A DNA stretch of 64,000 nucleotides. It comes from an uncultured Opitutaceae bacterium (GTDB lineage: Bacteria > Verrucomicrobiota > Verrucomicrobiia > Opitutales > Opitutaceae). This document shows positions 1 through 8,842 of this stretch, one piece after another. The notes under the pieces are model-generated. The model did no database searches and was not told where the DNA came from. It saw only the letters and a list, made by a program, of their open reading frames with translations. Position 1 is the stretch's first letter. Every line of letters starts with the position of its first letter. The position numbers and the translations under genes are program-made. The DNA is taken from positions 1 to 64,000 of the forward strand of contig CAITEC010000042.1 in NCBI GenBank assembly GCA_903891325.1, written 5' to 3'.

Positions 1-125
1 GAGGCAGTTTCCACCTGCAGTGCCCGCCGGCTGTCCGAGCTGGCGTTTTCCGAAGTGATAGCCCGAACTGGGTCCCCCTTCACATCAACTTTTTCAACCT
101 GACCCTCTCGGATTGACGGATCCAT
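1..125 (-). CDS. Possible partial ORF at window edge, unknown
   Basis: An open frame starts at an ATG (complement of 123-125) and runs off the left edge of the window without a stop. The 41 readable residues begin MDPSIREGQVEKVDVKGDP and match no family I recognise. The start lies just inside a GGGGTCA sequence (127-133) like the ends of the palindromic repeats elsewhere here, so this may be the edge of a mobile element or simply chance. No clear ribosome binding site is visible. Confidence 0.2.
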   Translation of the reverse strand, partial: MDPSIREGQVEKVDVKGDPVRAITSENASSDSRRALQVETA

Positions 126-196
126 GGGGTCATTTCCGAATGGCGCTTAGATAAGGCTTAAAACGTTTTTGTTAGAACGCGCTAGAGGAATCTCAA

Positions 197-343
197 TGGG
201 GTCGCGCCGCTAGTTGTTAATTTTAGGGCAGTATGGTGGCTCTTCCTGCCAGCCTCATAAAACGGAGTGTGGACCTGGAAAAACCCTCGTCAATATTCTA
301 CGGTTATCGGTGGCAGAGATTAACAAGTAGCGGCGCGACCCCA
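197..343. repeat. MITE/REP-like palindromic element with GGGGTC ends
   Basis: The arms at 197-220 and 320-343 are inverted copies with one mismatch in 24 bases. Reading inward they begin TGGGGTCGCGCCGCTA and end in TTGTTAA. About 100 bases of unrelated, AT-richer sequence lie between them. The GGGGTC terminus is shared with the palindromes at 2372-2472, 3870-3941 and 30431-30489. No target-site duplication is obvious. A non-autonomous element mobilised by a RAYT or IS200/IS605-type transposase encoded elsewhere is a plausible but untested explanation. Confidence 0.6.
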
Positions 344-375
344 TAGGGGTTCGCTTTCCGCTTGCCAACGTCGCT

Positions 376-401
376 CAGCGCGCTCGGAGATCGCGCTCCA
401 C
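376..401 (-). repeat. 26-base dispersed repeat, copy 1
   Basis: The reverse complement of these 26 bases is identical to 60452-60477. It reads GTGGAGCGCG, ATCTCC, then GAGCGCGCTG and contains an internal inverted repeat (CGCG...CGCG). Both copies are non-coding, which points to a dispersed genomic repeat rather than shared coding sequence. Confidence 0.65.
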
Positions 402-489
402 GCCCAATCAAGTAATTGCATAGAAACTCGATCTGTTTTCAAACCGACCCGCCGCCCAAGTCCAATCGCGATCACAAGGAACCTCCTGC

Positions 490-1641
490 GTGACCCCAGC
501 AATCCCAACTGCGCCGAAGAGCGAACCCGACTCGTGCTTCGCCACGCTCCAGGGCCGTGTCGCGTACCTGATCGGGCATGCGCGCCGTCCCCATCCGCTT
601 GGCGTCACCTCGTACACCCCGGCGGCCTTCGGCGAGGCGTACCCGGCGCTGTACGTGCGCGACTTCACCTACATGGCGGAGTCCGCGCCGGAGTTTATTC
701 CGCTCGGGCACCAGAGCGCCATCATCGCGCTGCTTGCGACCCGCGTGTCGCCCGAGGGCCTGTGTCCGGAGCGCATCAGCAACGACGGCGAGGTGATTTA
801 TGTCTGCCACGGCGAGCGCCCTGCGGCGGACTCGCCCTTGTTCTTCGCCAAGCTGGTTCGCGCCTACCTGCGCCACGGCGGCGAGGTGGCCTTGCTCGCG
901 GAGATATTCCCCGTGCTTGAGCGCGCGTTCGCCACCGTGCCGGTCGAAGCGTCCACGGGGCTCGTGTGGATCGATCCCTCGCATCCCCACACCGCGTACG
1001 GCTTCACGGACACCATCGCGATCACGGGGCGCCATCTGTTCTGCTCGCTGCTGCGCTTCGAGGCAGCCGAAATCCTGGCCGGGCTGGCGGGCCGGCTCGA
1101 TCGTCACGAGGCCGCCGAGCGCTACACCGCCGAGGCGGCGCGCATCCGAGCGAGTCTCGAACACTTGTGGTCGCCCGAGCACGGGCTGTACCTGGCCGGC
1201 TCGGTGGATTGCCGGCAGGCCGACGTGTGGGGCTCGGCCTATGCGGGGGTCATCGGAGCGTTGGACCCTGCGCGGTGCCGCCTCGTCGCTGACACGCTGT
1301 ATGCCCGGCGCGAGCGCTTTCTTCTCCGGGCCCAGGTAAGGCACCTCCTGTTGCCGGAATTCTGGCAGCGGCGCGTGGTCGTCGCGGAGTGGACCGAGCC
1401 CGGCACCTTTCAAAACGGCCCGTACTGGGCCACGGCCACGGGATGGATGGCGGAAATGTTTGAGCTCGCCGCCCCCGGAACCGGTATCGCCCTGCTCCGC
1501 GAGCTCGTCGCCGACTTCGAAGCCAACGGCGTCTGGGAGTGCATCGGCCCCGAGGGCTACGCGCGCGTCGCCAACAACCTCTCCTCCGCCTGCCTGCCCT
1601 ACGCCGCGTGGAAAAAACTCCGGGAGGCGGCCGTCCGATGA
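490..1641 (+). CDS. Six-hairpin (alpha/alpha)6 glycosidase-like protein
   Basis: A 383-residue soluble protein that resembles (alpha/alpha)6-barrel glycosidases of the amylo-alpha-1,6-glucosidase/GH63/GH78 type. Indicators are an early Y-V-R-D-F-T-Y-M segment (about residue 55) and later W-T-E-P-G-T-F-Q-N-G-P-Y-W-A-T-A-T-G-W (about 297-315), typical of the catalytic face of these barrels. No signal peptide is visible, so cytoplasmic action on an oligosaccharide is likely. The start is a GTG with AAGGA nine bases upstream; the frame is open back to 424 but offers no ATG. The 3' end overlaps the DUF1826 gene by four bases, so the two are probably co-transcribed. Exact substrate and GH family are not assignable by eye. 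Confidence 0.6.
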   Translation: MTPAIPTAPKSEPDSCFATLQGRVAYLIGHARRPHPLGVTSYTPAAFGEAYPALYVRDFTYMAESAPEFIPLGHQSAIIALLATRVSPEGLCPERISNDGEVIYVCHGERPAADSPLFFAKLVRAYLRHGGEVALLAEIFPVLERAFATVPVEASTGLVWIDPSHPHTAYGFTDTIAITGRHLFCSLLRFEAAEILAGLAGRLDRHEAAERYTAEAARIRASLEHLWSPEHGLYLAGSVDCRQADVWGSAYAGVIGALDPARCRLVADTLYARRERFLLRAQVRHLLLPEFWQRRVVVAEWTEPGTFQNGPYWATATGWMAEMFELAAPGTGIALLRELVADFEANGVWECIGPEGYARVANNLSSACLPYAAWKKLREAAVR

Positions 1642-2360
1642 CGCCGTGCGCGCCTTTATATCTACCCCCGCCCGGCTACGGCCGCGTGCGGATCGTGGAC
1701 AGTTTCCAGGAACTGGTGGCGACACCCTTTGGCGGAGGCGTCAACGCCCTGTGTTGGCCAAGAAGGCTTAACGGCAACTTCGCCGAAGTGGTCCGGCACC
1801 TGGCCGTGACCGACGATGTCACCCCCGTGGACGAATCCCTTCTGCGGGCGCTGCCGCTGGGCCCCGAGGGGCGGGCGGCTGTCGCCACGCTGGTGGAGGA
1901 TCTGGAGCGGTTGCGCGCTCATGGGCTCGCTCCGAGTCTCGACTGCATCCGCCGCTATCCCCGCGACGAAGAGACGGGGACCGTGTCCACCGACGTCTAT
2001 TCCTTCCATGCCGACAGCGCCACGGTGGAAACCGACACCTACCTCTGCAGTTACACCGAGGTGGCCTCCGAGGGCCTGCGCAACGACGAGGCGCAGCGGT
2101 ATGTCGACCAGCCCGAGACGCGTGCCCGCTTGCTGCGCGAATTTGGCGGGGAGGATGGGGATGATTTCCGCGAATTCCTGCGGGACCACTGCTATGACCT
2201 GCACTATGCCCCGCGGCCCGGCGCCCGCCCGTTTGACTTCGGCCTGGGGCACCTCTGGCGCATAGCGGTGGACTACCCGGGCAGTCCCGTTCCGCCCTGC
2301 GTCCACCGTGCGCCCGACCCCGTGCCCGGGCGGCCGCCCCGCCTTCTCTTGATCAGTTGA
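1638..2360 (+). CDS. DUF1826 family protein
   Basis: A 240-residue protein matching my recollection of the DUF1826 family. Signature segments are P-F-G-G-G-V-N-A-L-C-W-P-R (about 31-43), D-V-Y-S-F-H-A-D (about 118-125), a V-x-T-D-T-Y-L-C-S-Y-T stretch, E-G-L-R-N-D-E-A and a C-terminal L-W-R-I-A-V-D-Y-P-G-S-P-V-P-P-C-V-H-R-A-P. The many conserved His, Cys and Asp residues suggest metal binding, but no function is established to my knowledge. The ATG overlaps the stop of the upstream glycosidase-like gene (ATGA), implying translational coupling. The last residues beyond the HRAP motif look poorly conserved. Confidence 0.7.
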   Translation: MTPCAPLYLPPPGYGRVRIVDSFQELVATPFGGGVNALCWPRRLNGNFAEVVRHLAVTDDVTPVDESLLRALPLGPEGRAAVATLVEDLERLRAHGLAPSLDCIRRYPRDEETGTVSTDVYSFHADSATVETDTYLCSYTEVASEGLRNDEAQRYVDQPETRARLLREFGGEDGDDFREFLRDHCYDLHYAPRPGARPFDFGLGHLWRIAVDYPGSPVPPCVHRAPDPVPGRPPRLLLIS

Positions 2361-2371
2361 ACGGTCTGACT

Positions 2372-2472
2372 GGGGTCATGTTTCAACTTTCAACTGATGG
2401 TACGATGCCGGCTGTGAAGCAAGTTGGCCGCTGATGATCGGAAGAGGCTCTTGAGGGTTGAGACATGACCCC
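2372..2472. repeat. GGGGTCATGT-type palindromic repeat
   Basis: Arms at 2372-2393 and 2451-2472 form an inverted repeat of 22 bases with a few pyrimidine-pyrimidine differences (GGGGTCATGTYTCAACYYTCAA). Between them lie about 57 bases. The element shares its GGGGTCA ends with the other palindromes in the window. It sits immediately after the DUF1826 gene and could also terminate transcription. Confidence 0.6.
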
Positions 2473-2640
2473 GCACTCCGTTCGAATCCCCAAACCCCGA
2501 CCTTAACCCACGGCCGGTTGCACCGATAGCTATTGGGTGCCATTGGCAATCGAACTTTGGACCAAACCAAAGCGGATGCTCGTGCGTATCACCTCCGGCG
2601 GGGCGGTGCCCGACCGGACGCCGGGCCGCCCGGAGTTCCG

Positions 2641-3906
2641 GTGAACATTTACCTTCAGATCCTCCCTTGGGCGATTGCCGTCGCGGCATTGGCCGCGTTC
2701 TTCGCGGTCAGCCGGAGGCATCTCAAGCTGATCGGGGAGCGGAACAGCGCAAATGAGGCGCTCAGGGCCGCCGGCATCAAGCTGACGCGGGTGGGCCAGG
2801 CGATTGAGAGCGCAACCGACGCGATCGGGATCGGGGACTTCGAGGGCCATTCGCTTTACCACAATGCGGCGCATGTCGCCCTCTTCGGCTACACGGTCGA
2901 GGAACTCAATGCCGTGCCGGAAAAGGGCGTCCTGTTCGCCGACAAGGAGGTTGGCGGCGAGATCCACCGCTCTATCAGCGCGGGGCGCTCCTGGGTGGGG
3001 GAGACGGACATCCTCACCAAGGACGGACGGCGCATTCCTGCCTATGTCCGCGCCGACATCATCCGTGACGAGACGGGGACACCGGTGGGAATCTTCGGTG
3101 TGTTCCGCGACGTAACCCGGGAGCGGCTTCGGGCGGACGAGGAGGCCAGGGCGGGAAAGCTTGAATCGCTCGGCATGATGGCCGGGGGCATTGCCCACGA
3201 CTTCAACAATCTGCTCACGGTCATCATGGGCAATATGTCCCTCGCTCAGGTGGATCCGGACATTTCCGAAAAGGGGCGCGACTACCTGGGCAACGCGGAG
3301 CGGGCGGCCGTGAGGGCCAGCGAGGTCGCCCGGCAGCTCACGCAGTTTGCCAAGGGCGACACCCCGAAAAAGGCCCGCCTTGAGCTGGAGCCCGTCCTTC
3401 GGGAGTCGGTCAACTTTGCCGTGCAGAACTCGATTGTCCGTCTGGACTACGGCACCCCCTCCGGGCTGTGGTCGGTCGAGGCGGACGAGGCCCAACTGGT
3501 CCAGGTCTTCAACAACCTGGCCCTCAACGCGGTCCAGGCCATGCCCGCCGGCGGGACGCTGACGGTGAGGGTCGACAACCACACCCCGCCCTCTGACGCC
3601 CCTTTGCCGCCGCGGGCGGGCCGCTGGATCCGGGTAGTCCTGGCGGACACCGGTATCGGGATTCCGCCGGAGAACCTGGCGAGGATCTTCGAGCCCTTCT
3701 TCACGACCAAGCAGAAGGGCACCGGCCTGGGCCTTGCGACCTGCTACTCGGTCATCAAGAGGCACGGAGGCTTCCTGCGGGTGGAGTCGGAGGTCGGGAA
3801 AGGAACGAGCTTCCACGTCCTGCTTCCCGCATCCGCCGACCTTCCCTGCGCGAACCGATCCAATCCGACGGGGTCAGGCTCTGAGATCTGTAATTGTCCG
3901 CGTTGA
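2641..3906 (+). CDS. PAS-domain sensor histidine kinase
   Basis: A two-component sensor kinase. From the GTG at 2641 it has 421 residues: a membrane segment at about 3-25, a PAS domain at about 50-160, a HisKA domain with the phosphorylatable His in [11 protein letters not shown] (His186), then a HATPase_c domain with N box F-N-N-L-A-L-N-A, G1 D-T-G-I-G-I-P and G2 G-T-G-L-G-L-A. The frame is open upstream to 2533, but the GTG gives a sensible membrane-anchored N terminus. There is no receiver domain and no adjacent response regulator. The last dozen codons and the stop lie inside a palindromic repeat at 3870-3941, so the C-terminal tail is repeat-encoded. The input signal is unknown. Confidence 0.85.
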   Translation: MNIYLQILPWAIAVAALAAFFAVSRRHLKLIGERNSANEALRAAGIKLTRVGQAIESATDAIGIGDFEGHSLYHNAAHVALFGYTVEELNAVPEKGVLFADKEVGGEIHRSISAGRSWVGETDILTKDGRRIPAYVRADIIRDETGTPVGIFGVFRDVTRERLRADEEARAGKLESLGMMAGGIAHDFNNLLTVIMGNMSLAQVDPDISEKGRDYLGNAERAAVRASEVARQLTQFAKGDTPKKARLELEPVLRESVNFAVQNSIVRLDYGTPSGLWSVEADEAQLVQVFNNLALNAVQAMPAGGTLTVRVDNHTPPSDAPLPPRAGRWIRVVLADTGIGIPPENLARIFEPFFTTKQKGTGLGLATCYSVIKRHGGFLRVESEVGKGTSFHVLLPASADLPCANRSNPTGSGSEICNCPR

Positions 3907-3941
3907 AGTGATCGAAATTACCGATTTCAGGGCCTGGCCCC
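3870..3941. repeat. Palindromic repeat carrying the stops of two convergent genes
   Basis: The left arm 3870-3895 (GGGGTCAGGCTCTGAGATCT, then GTAATT) and right arm 3916-3941 are inverted copies with four mismatches in 26. The same core occurs as a perfect palindrome at 30431-30489. The stop of the plus-strand kinase (3904-3906) lies in the loop. The stop of the minus-strand URO-D-like gene (complement of 3927-3929) lies in the right arm. The folded RNA could act as a bidirectional terminator. Confidence 0.75.
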
Positions 3942-5063
3942 GTTCCACCCAACCGCGAGCCTCACCATCGTCTCATAGTTGGCGAGCGTGTCGCGGGTGA
4001 TCGTCCGGCCGTAGGGACCTGCCGACGGCATCAGGACGAAACCGCGCCCATCGCCGGCGGTCCCGTCAGTCAGGGACTGGGCCACCACTTTCTCGAAATC
4101 CGCTGGTCGGAGGTTCTCAATGTCGCTCACCTCGAGGTTTCCGAAGAGGACAAGGTCCCTGCCGTAGTCGCGCCGCACCTCCGCGAGCCCGATGTCGCCC
4201 TGCGGCGGGGGCTCGATCGGGTCGGTGGCCGTCACCCCCATGCGCACGAAGTGCGGAAGCAGCCGGCGGATGCGCCCATGGCAGTGGAGGCGGGCGAAGC
4301 CGCCCTGCCGCTGGATCATCCCGATCATGGGGCCCGTGTAGCGCACCACATATTCCTCGAAGAGCTGGTTGGGGAGAAAGGGCTCGGACGCGTACTCGGG
4401 TCCGTACACGCGCCAAAGATGACCGGGGAAGGCTTTTGCAACAGTCTCGGTCCGCTGGTGGAGCACGCGGGCCATCTTTTCCAGAAGCCGGTGGAAGAGG
4501 ACCTGCTCGGAGAATGCCACCACGACGTAGTCCTCCATCGAGAAGAGCGCCGCGGCCAGGCAGAGGGGATCCGGGCTGTCCACCATCACAATTCCCCGGT
4601 CCCCGAGCCGGGCGTCCTGCGCCTGCATGGCCGACACGTCGACCTCCTCGGCGAGGCAGTCGTCGGGAATATCCAGATAGGCCCTGAGGTCGGCGACATC
4701 CTTGAGGAGGTGCTCCAGGGTCCAGATCGTGTTCACCTCCCGATCCCGGCGGGTGACCGAGGTGAGTGTGCGTCCTCCGGCCCGGAGGACCGTCCGCGTC
4801 ACGCGGGAGCCGCCCGGGCCTTCCGAGACCGTCACCGCGGCCGGGTCGCCGGGCCGCCGGATTTCGAGGGATCCGAACCGGATCAGGTCCGTCCGTTCCT
4901 CGGCCAGGGCGAGCAGGGGTCCCCAGGACGGGTCGCTAAAAATATTGAAGGGATCTGGATCGCCCTGATCCACCTCGAACCCGCCGACCTCGTAGAAATT
5001 GACCGCCGGCCGGTCCACCGGCCGGCCACGGAGGGTCGCCATGAGCCGCTCGCGGCGGGTCAT
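3927..5063 (-). CDS. Uroporphyrinogen decarboxylase-family protein (URO-D-like, not HemE)
   Basis: A 378-residue URO-D superfamily protein. The start chosen is the ATG before T-R-R-E-R-L, a typical beginning for these proteins; an upstream in-frame ATG at 5132 would add 23 unconserved residues. It carries R-L-H-C-H-G (about residue 261), resembling the His-x-Cys zinc site of corrinoid/coenzyme M methyltransferase members, and lacks the substrate-binding N-terminal motif of true HemE. A methyltransferase or corrinoid-related role is therefore more likely than haem synthesis, but the substrate is unknown. It stands alone, convergent with the kinase at 2641, and its last three codons and stop are within the palindrome at 3870-3941. 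Confidence 0.7.
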   Translation of the reverse strand: MTRRERLMATLRGRPVDRPAVNFYEVGGFEVDQGDPDPFNIFSDPSWGPLLALAEERTDLIRFGSLEIRRPGDPAAVTVSEGPGGSRVTRTVLRAGGRTLTSVTRRDREVNTIWTLEHLLKDVADLRAYLDIPDDCLAEEVDVSAMQAQDARLGDRGIVMVDSPDPLCLAAALFSMEDYVVVAFSEQVLFHRLLEKMARVLHQRTETVAKAFPGHLWRVYGPEYASEPFLPNQLFEEYVVRYTGPMIGMIQRQGGFARLHCHGRIRRLLPHFVRMGVTATDPIEPPPQGDIGLAEVRRDYGRDLVLFGNLEVSDIENLRPADFEKVVAQSLTDGTAGDGRGFVLMPSAGPYGRTITRDTLANYETMVRLAVGWNGARP

Positions 5064-5474
5064 GGGGCTTGTTGGCTTCGCGGTTTGAGATTCCTGGCTC
5101 GGACCGCCTTCGCCGGATGGACGATCGGGCATCGCGCGAAGAATTGAGAACCTGGCCGCCGTTCATGCAAGCCCCGGTGATCGCCCGGATGCGCCCCGTC
5201 GATTGCCAAGGGTGCCAGAAACAATCGCGCATGCCACCGGGCTGACCCGGGAGGCATGCGCGGCGACTTTGGCTGGAGCCCTTACGCCCGGGGAGCCGGG
5301 ACGCAGCAGCCGGCGAGGCAGTTGTGGGTCGAGGCGACGGCCACGGCCTGGAGCGGGCTCCGGTCATTGGCATGGCTCGGGATCATCGCCGTTTCTGCGC
5401 CCGTCCTGCACCGAGGCCCGTTTTATGACTGGCGGAGGTGATCCGGATTCGAATACACAACCTGCAATCCCGCC
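5064..5474. other. Intergenic region between divergent genes
   Basis: About 410 bases separate the minus-strand URO-D-like gene from the plus-strand antiporter. Short open frames exist but have the Arg/Gly/Ser-rich look of chance frames in GC-rich DNA. I see no RNA gene, palindrome or riboswitch. It should contain both divergent promoters. Confidence 0.5.
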
Positions 5475-7094
5475 ATGGCCGACTTTGAACAGGCACTTGC
5501 GCTGCTGCTTCTGACAACGGGGTTGGCCGTTGTCTCCCGCTGGCTGCCCTGGCCGCGGCCCATCACCTATGTGCTGGGCGGAATCGGCTTCGCGGTGGCG
5601 CACTTCCTCCCCGATGCGGCGCTGGACCCGGGCTTCTTCTTCCTCTGCTTCCTCCCGCCGCTGCTTTTTGCCGACGGCTGGCTCATGCCGCTGCGCGAAT
5701 TTGCCAAGGCGAAGCGGCCCATCGTGCTCCTGGCCAGCGGCCTGGTCGTGTTCACCACCCTGGTGGTCGGCCTGGTCGCCCACTGGCTCGTCCCCGGCCT
5801 GCCGCTCTCGATGGCCTTCGCCCTGGGGGCGGTCGTGTCGCCGACCGATGCCGTCGCCGTCAACGCCATCACCGAACGGCTGAAGGTGCCGGTTCGCCTG
5901 ACGACCGTCCTGAACGGGGAGAGCCTGATGAACGACGCGACCGGGCTTGTGGCGTTCAAGTTCGCGCTGGCCGCGCTTGTCGCCGGCACGTTTTCGCTCC
6001 GGGCCGCGGCGCTCAGTTTCGCCTTCATCGCGATCGGGGGCCTCATCCTGGGCTTTGCCGTGAGTTACGCGGTCGGCCGGCTGAGGGACCTGCTCCGGCA
6101 TGTGCACGGGTCCGATCCGCTGATCGAGATCACGCTCTCCCTCCTGACCCCCTACGCGGCCTTCCTGGCGGCCGAGCGGCTCCAGGTGTCGGGGGTTCTC
6201 GCGGTCGTGGCGGCCGGATTGCATTCGGGATGGCGGGATCCCGTCCGCACGGACGTGCAGACGCGGCAGACGGTGTGGACGGTCTGGTCCACCGTGCTTT
6301 TCTGGCTCAACGGGCTGGCCTTTGTGCTCCTCGGCCTGCAGTTCCCGCGGCTGTTCGCCGCCGTCAACGGCAGCTACTCCCTGCTGCACCTGGTCGGCCT
6401 CACCGCGGCGGTCGCGGGGGTCGCCGCGCTGGCGCGGATCGCCTGGTTTTTCCCGGCGGCCTACCTGCCCTTCGTCCTGTCGGCCCGGGTGCGCGCGACC
6501 GAGACGCGCCCGAGCTGGCAGGCCCTGCTGGTCGGCGGGTGGGCGGGGCTGCGGGGCGCGGTCACGCTCGCGGCGGCGCTCTCGATCCCGCTCCTGCTCC
6601 CGGGCGGCGCGGCGTTTCCCTATCGCGACCTGGTGATCTTCCTGGCCTTCGGGGTCATCGTGGCCTCGCTGCTGGTTCAGGGGACGACGCTTGAGTGGCT
6701 CGTCTGCCGGCTCGGCCTGCAGGAGGACGGCCTTTACCGGAAGGAGGAGCGGGTCGCGCGGACTGCGGCGGTCGAGGCGGGCCTGGCCGCGCTGCGCGCC
6801 CTTGAGTCGGCGACCACCTCTCCGGAGCACCACGCCGCGCTGGGCTACGTGATCGCGGAGTACGAGCAGCGCCTGTCCACGCTGGGCGCGGAGGGAGAGA
6901 CCCGCACCACGGCCCGTCGCCGGCGGGCGGCGGAGCACCGCTACCGGCTGGCCGCGCTCGAGGCCGAGCGGCACGCCGTCGACGCCCTTTGGCGCCGCAA
7001 TGTGATCGCCGACGAGGTCCACCGCCCGCTGCAGCAGCTCCTCGACCACGAGGAGTCCATGCTGCGCGCCCAGCCGACGAACGAGGAGGATTGA
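5475..7094 (+). CDS. CPA1-family Na+/H+ antiporter
   Basis: A 539-residue inner-membrane cation/proton antiporter of the CPA1 (NhaP/YjcE-like) type. About twelve hydrophobic segments occupy residues 1-410. Two motifs typical of CPA1 exchangers are present: V-V-S-P-T-D-A-V-A-V (about 119-128) and N-G-E-S-L-M-N-D-A-T-G-L-V-A-F-K (about 148-163), which contains the ion-binding Asp. The last 130 residues form a charged, helical cytoplasmic tail. It exchanges Na+ (or K+) for protons in pH and salt homeostasis. It is a single-gene unit. Confidence 0.85.
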   Translation: MADFEQALALLLLTTGLAVVSRWLPWPRPITYVLGGIGFAVAHFLPDAALDPGFFFLCFLPPLLFADGWLMPLREFAKAKRPIVLLASGLVVFTTLVVGLVAHWLVPGLPLSMAFALGAVVSPTDAVAVNAITERLKVPVRLTTVLNGESLMNDATGLVAFKFALAALVAGTFSLRAAALSFAFIAIGGLILGFAVSYAVGRLRDLLRHVHGSDPLIEITLSLLTPYAAFLAAERLQVSGVLAVVAAGLHSGWRDPVRTDVQTRQTVWTVWSTVLFWLNGLAFVLLGLQFPRLFAAVNGSYSLLHLVGLTAAVAGVAALARIAWFFPAAYLPFVLSARVRATETRPSWQALLVGGWAGLRGAVTLAAALSIPLLLPGGAAFPYRDLVIFLAFGVIVASLLVQGTTLEWLVCRLGLQEDGLYRKEERVARTAAVEAGLAALRALESATTSPEHHAALGYVIAEYEQRLSTLGAEGETRTTARRRRAAEHRYRLAALEAERHAVDALWRRNVIADEVHRPLQQLLDHEESMLRAQPTNEED

Positions 7095-7139
7095 TCGGCG
7101 GCGACTCCCGGATTGCGGTCAGCCGTTCACCCGGTCCCC

Positions 7140-8816
7140 TCACGGATCCACGTCGGTGATCACCACCTCGGTCAGGGCCGCCGTTCCCTTCGACTTGAGG
7201 ATCCTGACGCGCAGCCGCTGGATTGTTACCGGCGGAAAATCCACCGAGTAGTCCGGCCCGACGCTTTTCACCGGCACGGTCTTTGCGGCAAGGGTCACCC
7301 ACTTGCCCTGGTCCCACCGCGCGATGTCAAAGGACTGCATGAGGTGGGGCCGGGCCTTCTCCTCCAGCTTGATCGCCCGGATCGTGCGGGGATGAACGAA
7401 GTTCAGCTCGAGGCTCCCGGTAGTCTGGCCCTCCGGGGCCGACCACTCGGTCTCCGGGTCGTTGTCCGCGGCAAAGGCCGGTGAATGCTGGGCCTCCGGG
7501 GCCATAGTGGCCGAGGCGGTGATGGTAACTTCCCTGGGCAGGGCGATCGGGGCGAAGGTGGCTGCGGGCCGGTCCATCTCCAGGCGCACCAGGGTGTCGA
7601 TCCGCTGCCGGTCCGCCGGCGCGACGTCCACCGTGAGCGCTCCGTCCGCCTGCGAGGCGCGGACGGTTCCGCCGGTCAGCAGGGTGGCCGCCACGATCCT
7701 GCCGGGGAGGGCGGGGACCACCAGCGGCCCGTCGAACCAGCGGATGATGTGCAGGTAGACAAAGTTGCCGCGCCGCGTGCTCGCGAGGTAGGAGGTGGGC
7801 TTGTACGGGCCCCCGCGGGTGTCGTAGATGCTTTCGCCGTAGCGGCCCAGCCAGTCGCCGATTTCCCGGAGGCGCGCGACAGTCCGGGGCTCGATCGTCC
7901 CGTCCGCCCTCGGCCCCACGTCCAGGAGAAGGTTCCCATCGCCGCCGGAGCAATAGACCAGGGCGCGCAGGAGCTGGGGAAAGCTCTTGAGCGCGTCGTT
8001 GGGCTTCCACGACCACTGGGTGCCGATCATCATGCAGCTCTCCCAGGGCCGGTCGTCGCGGTAGCGGCCGATCCGCTCCTCCGGGGTGACATAGTCGCCC
8101 GGCACCCCCGAGCGGTTATTGATCAGGATGTTCGGCTGCATCGCCCGCGCAAAGCTCACCAGCCTCCGGCCCCGCTCCTCCGAATCACCGCCGGTCATCG
8201 AGTCGAACCACAGGCACTCGAGGGGGCCGTAGTTGCCGATCAGCTCCGCCACCTGCTTCATCACGTACAGGTTGTAGCGCTCCGGGTCGGTCGTCGGCTT
8301 GCGGGGCGTCTGCGTCGGCCCCTTGTACGGCCCGAAGAACGGGTACCAGGGACTGTACCAATCGGCGATGCAGTAGTACGCGCCGAAATCCATGCCGCCG
8401 CGGGCGCAGGCGCGGGACATCTCCGCGACGATGTCCCGCTTGAAGGCCGAATTCATGATGTTGTAGTCGGTCTGGTGCGTGTCCCACAGGCAGAACCCGT
8501 CCATGTGCTTGGCGGTCAGGACGACGTAGCGCATGCCCGCGTCCTTCGCGATCCGCACCCACTGGTCCGCGTCGAAACGGACGGGATTGAACCGGTGGTA
8601 GAGCTGGTCGTACTCAGCCGCGGGGGTCTGGTTGCCGCGCGACCAGCCCAGTTCGTAACCGGTCAGTGACACGGGGCCCCAGTGGATGAACATGCCGAAG
8701 CGCTGGGATTCGAACTTGCGCAGCGACTCCGGGGAGGGCCCGCTGTCGGCCGCGGCGGCGGACGTTGCCGCGAGAAGCGTCGCGATGGCGAGGATGGCAA
8801 AGGTCGGGATTTTCAT
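7140..8816 (-). CDS. Secreted alpha-L-fucosidase, GH29
   Basis: A 558-residue exported glycoside hydrolase. A signal peptide covers about 1-23. The GH29 catalytic domain (about 30-350) shows the family hallmarks F-G-M-F-I-H-W-G (40-47), A-K-H-M-D-G-F-C-L-W (102-111) and the nucleophile Asp205 in L-W-F-D-S-M-T-G-G. A C-terminal beta-sandwich (about 425-558) resembles F5/8-type C/CBM32 carbohydrate-binding modules. It removes terminal alpha-L-fucose from glycans. It is the last gene of a minus-strand run that begins with a sigma factor at 17308, 26 bases after the beta-propeller gene, implying co-expression with the TonB receptor that would import the products. Confidence 0.9.
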   Translation of the reverse strand: MKIPTFAILAIATLLAATSAAAADSGPSPESLRKFESQRFGMFIHWGPVSLTGYELGWSRGNQTPAAEYDQLYHRFNPVRFDADQWVRIAKDAGMRYVVLTAKHMDGFCLWDTHQTDYNIMNSAFKRDIVAEMSRACARGGMDFGAYYCIADWYSPWYPFFGPYKGPTQTPRKPTTDPERYNLYVMKQVAELIGNYGPLECLWFDSMTGGDSEERGRRLVSFARAMQPNILINNRSGVPGDYVTPEERIGRYRDDRPWESCMMIGTQWSWKPNDALKSFPQLLRALVYCSGGDGNLLLDVGPRADGTIEPRTVARLREIGDWLGRYGESIYDTRGGPYKPTSYLASTRRGNFVYLHIIRWFDGPLVVPALPGRIVAATLLTGGTVRASQADGALTVDVAPADRQRIDTLVRLEMDRPAATFAPIALPREVTITASATMAPEAQHSPAFAADNDPETEWSAPEGQTTGSLELNFVHPRTIRAIKLEEKARPHLMQSFDIARWDQGKWVTLAAKTVPVKSVGPDYSVDFPPVTIQRLRVRILKSKGTAALTEVVITDVDP

Positions 8817-8842
8817 GGGATAGAGGGCCGGGAGACGGCCTT

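Larger units (their letters stand above)
126..489. other. Repeat-bearing non-coding stretch, lower GC
   Basis: No credible gene is visible. The stretch is clearly richer in A+T than the flanking genes. It holds a 24-base imperfect inverted repeat (197-220 with 320-343) and a 26-base sequence (376-401) found again in reverse orientation at 60452-60477. It probably carries the promoter of the glycosidase-like gene at 490 and remnants of small mobile repeats. Confidence 0.6.

Noticed and set aside
126..489. tRNA or other structural RNA gene
   Set aside because: No cloverleaf or T-loop GTTCGA-type segment could be found; the structure is explained by inverted repeats.
5364..7049. 561-codon minus-strand frame
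   Set aside because: Antisense of the CPA1 antiporter, which has clear motifs and membrane segments.
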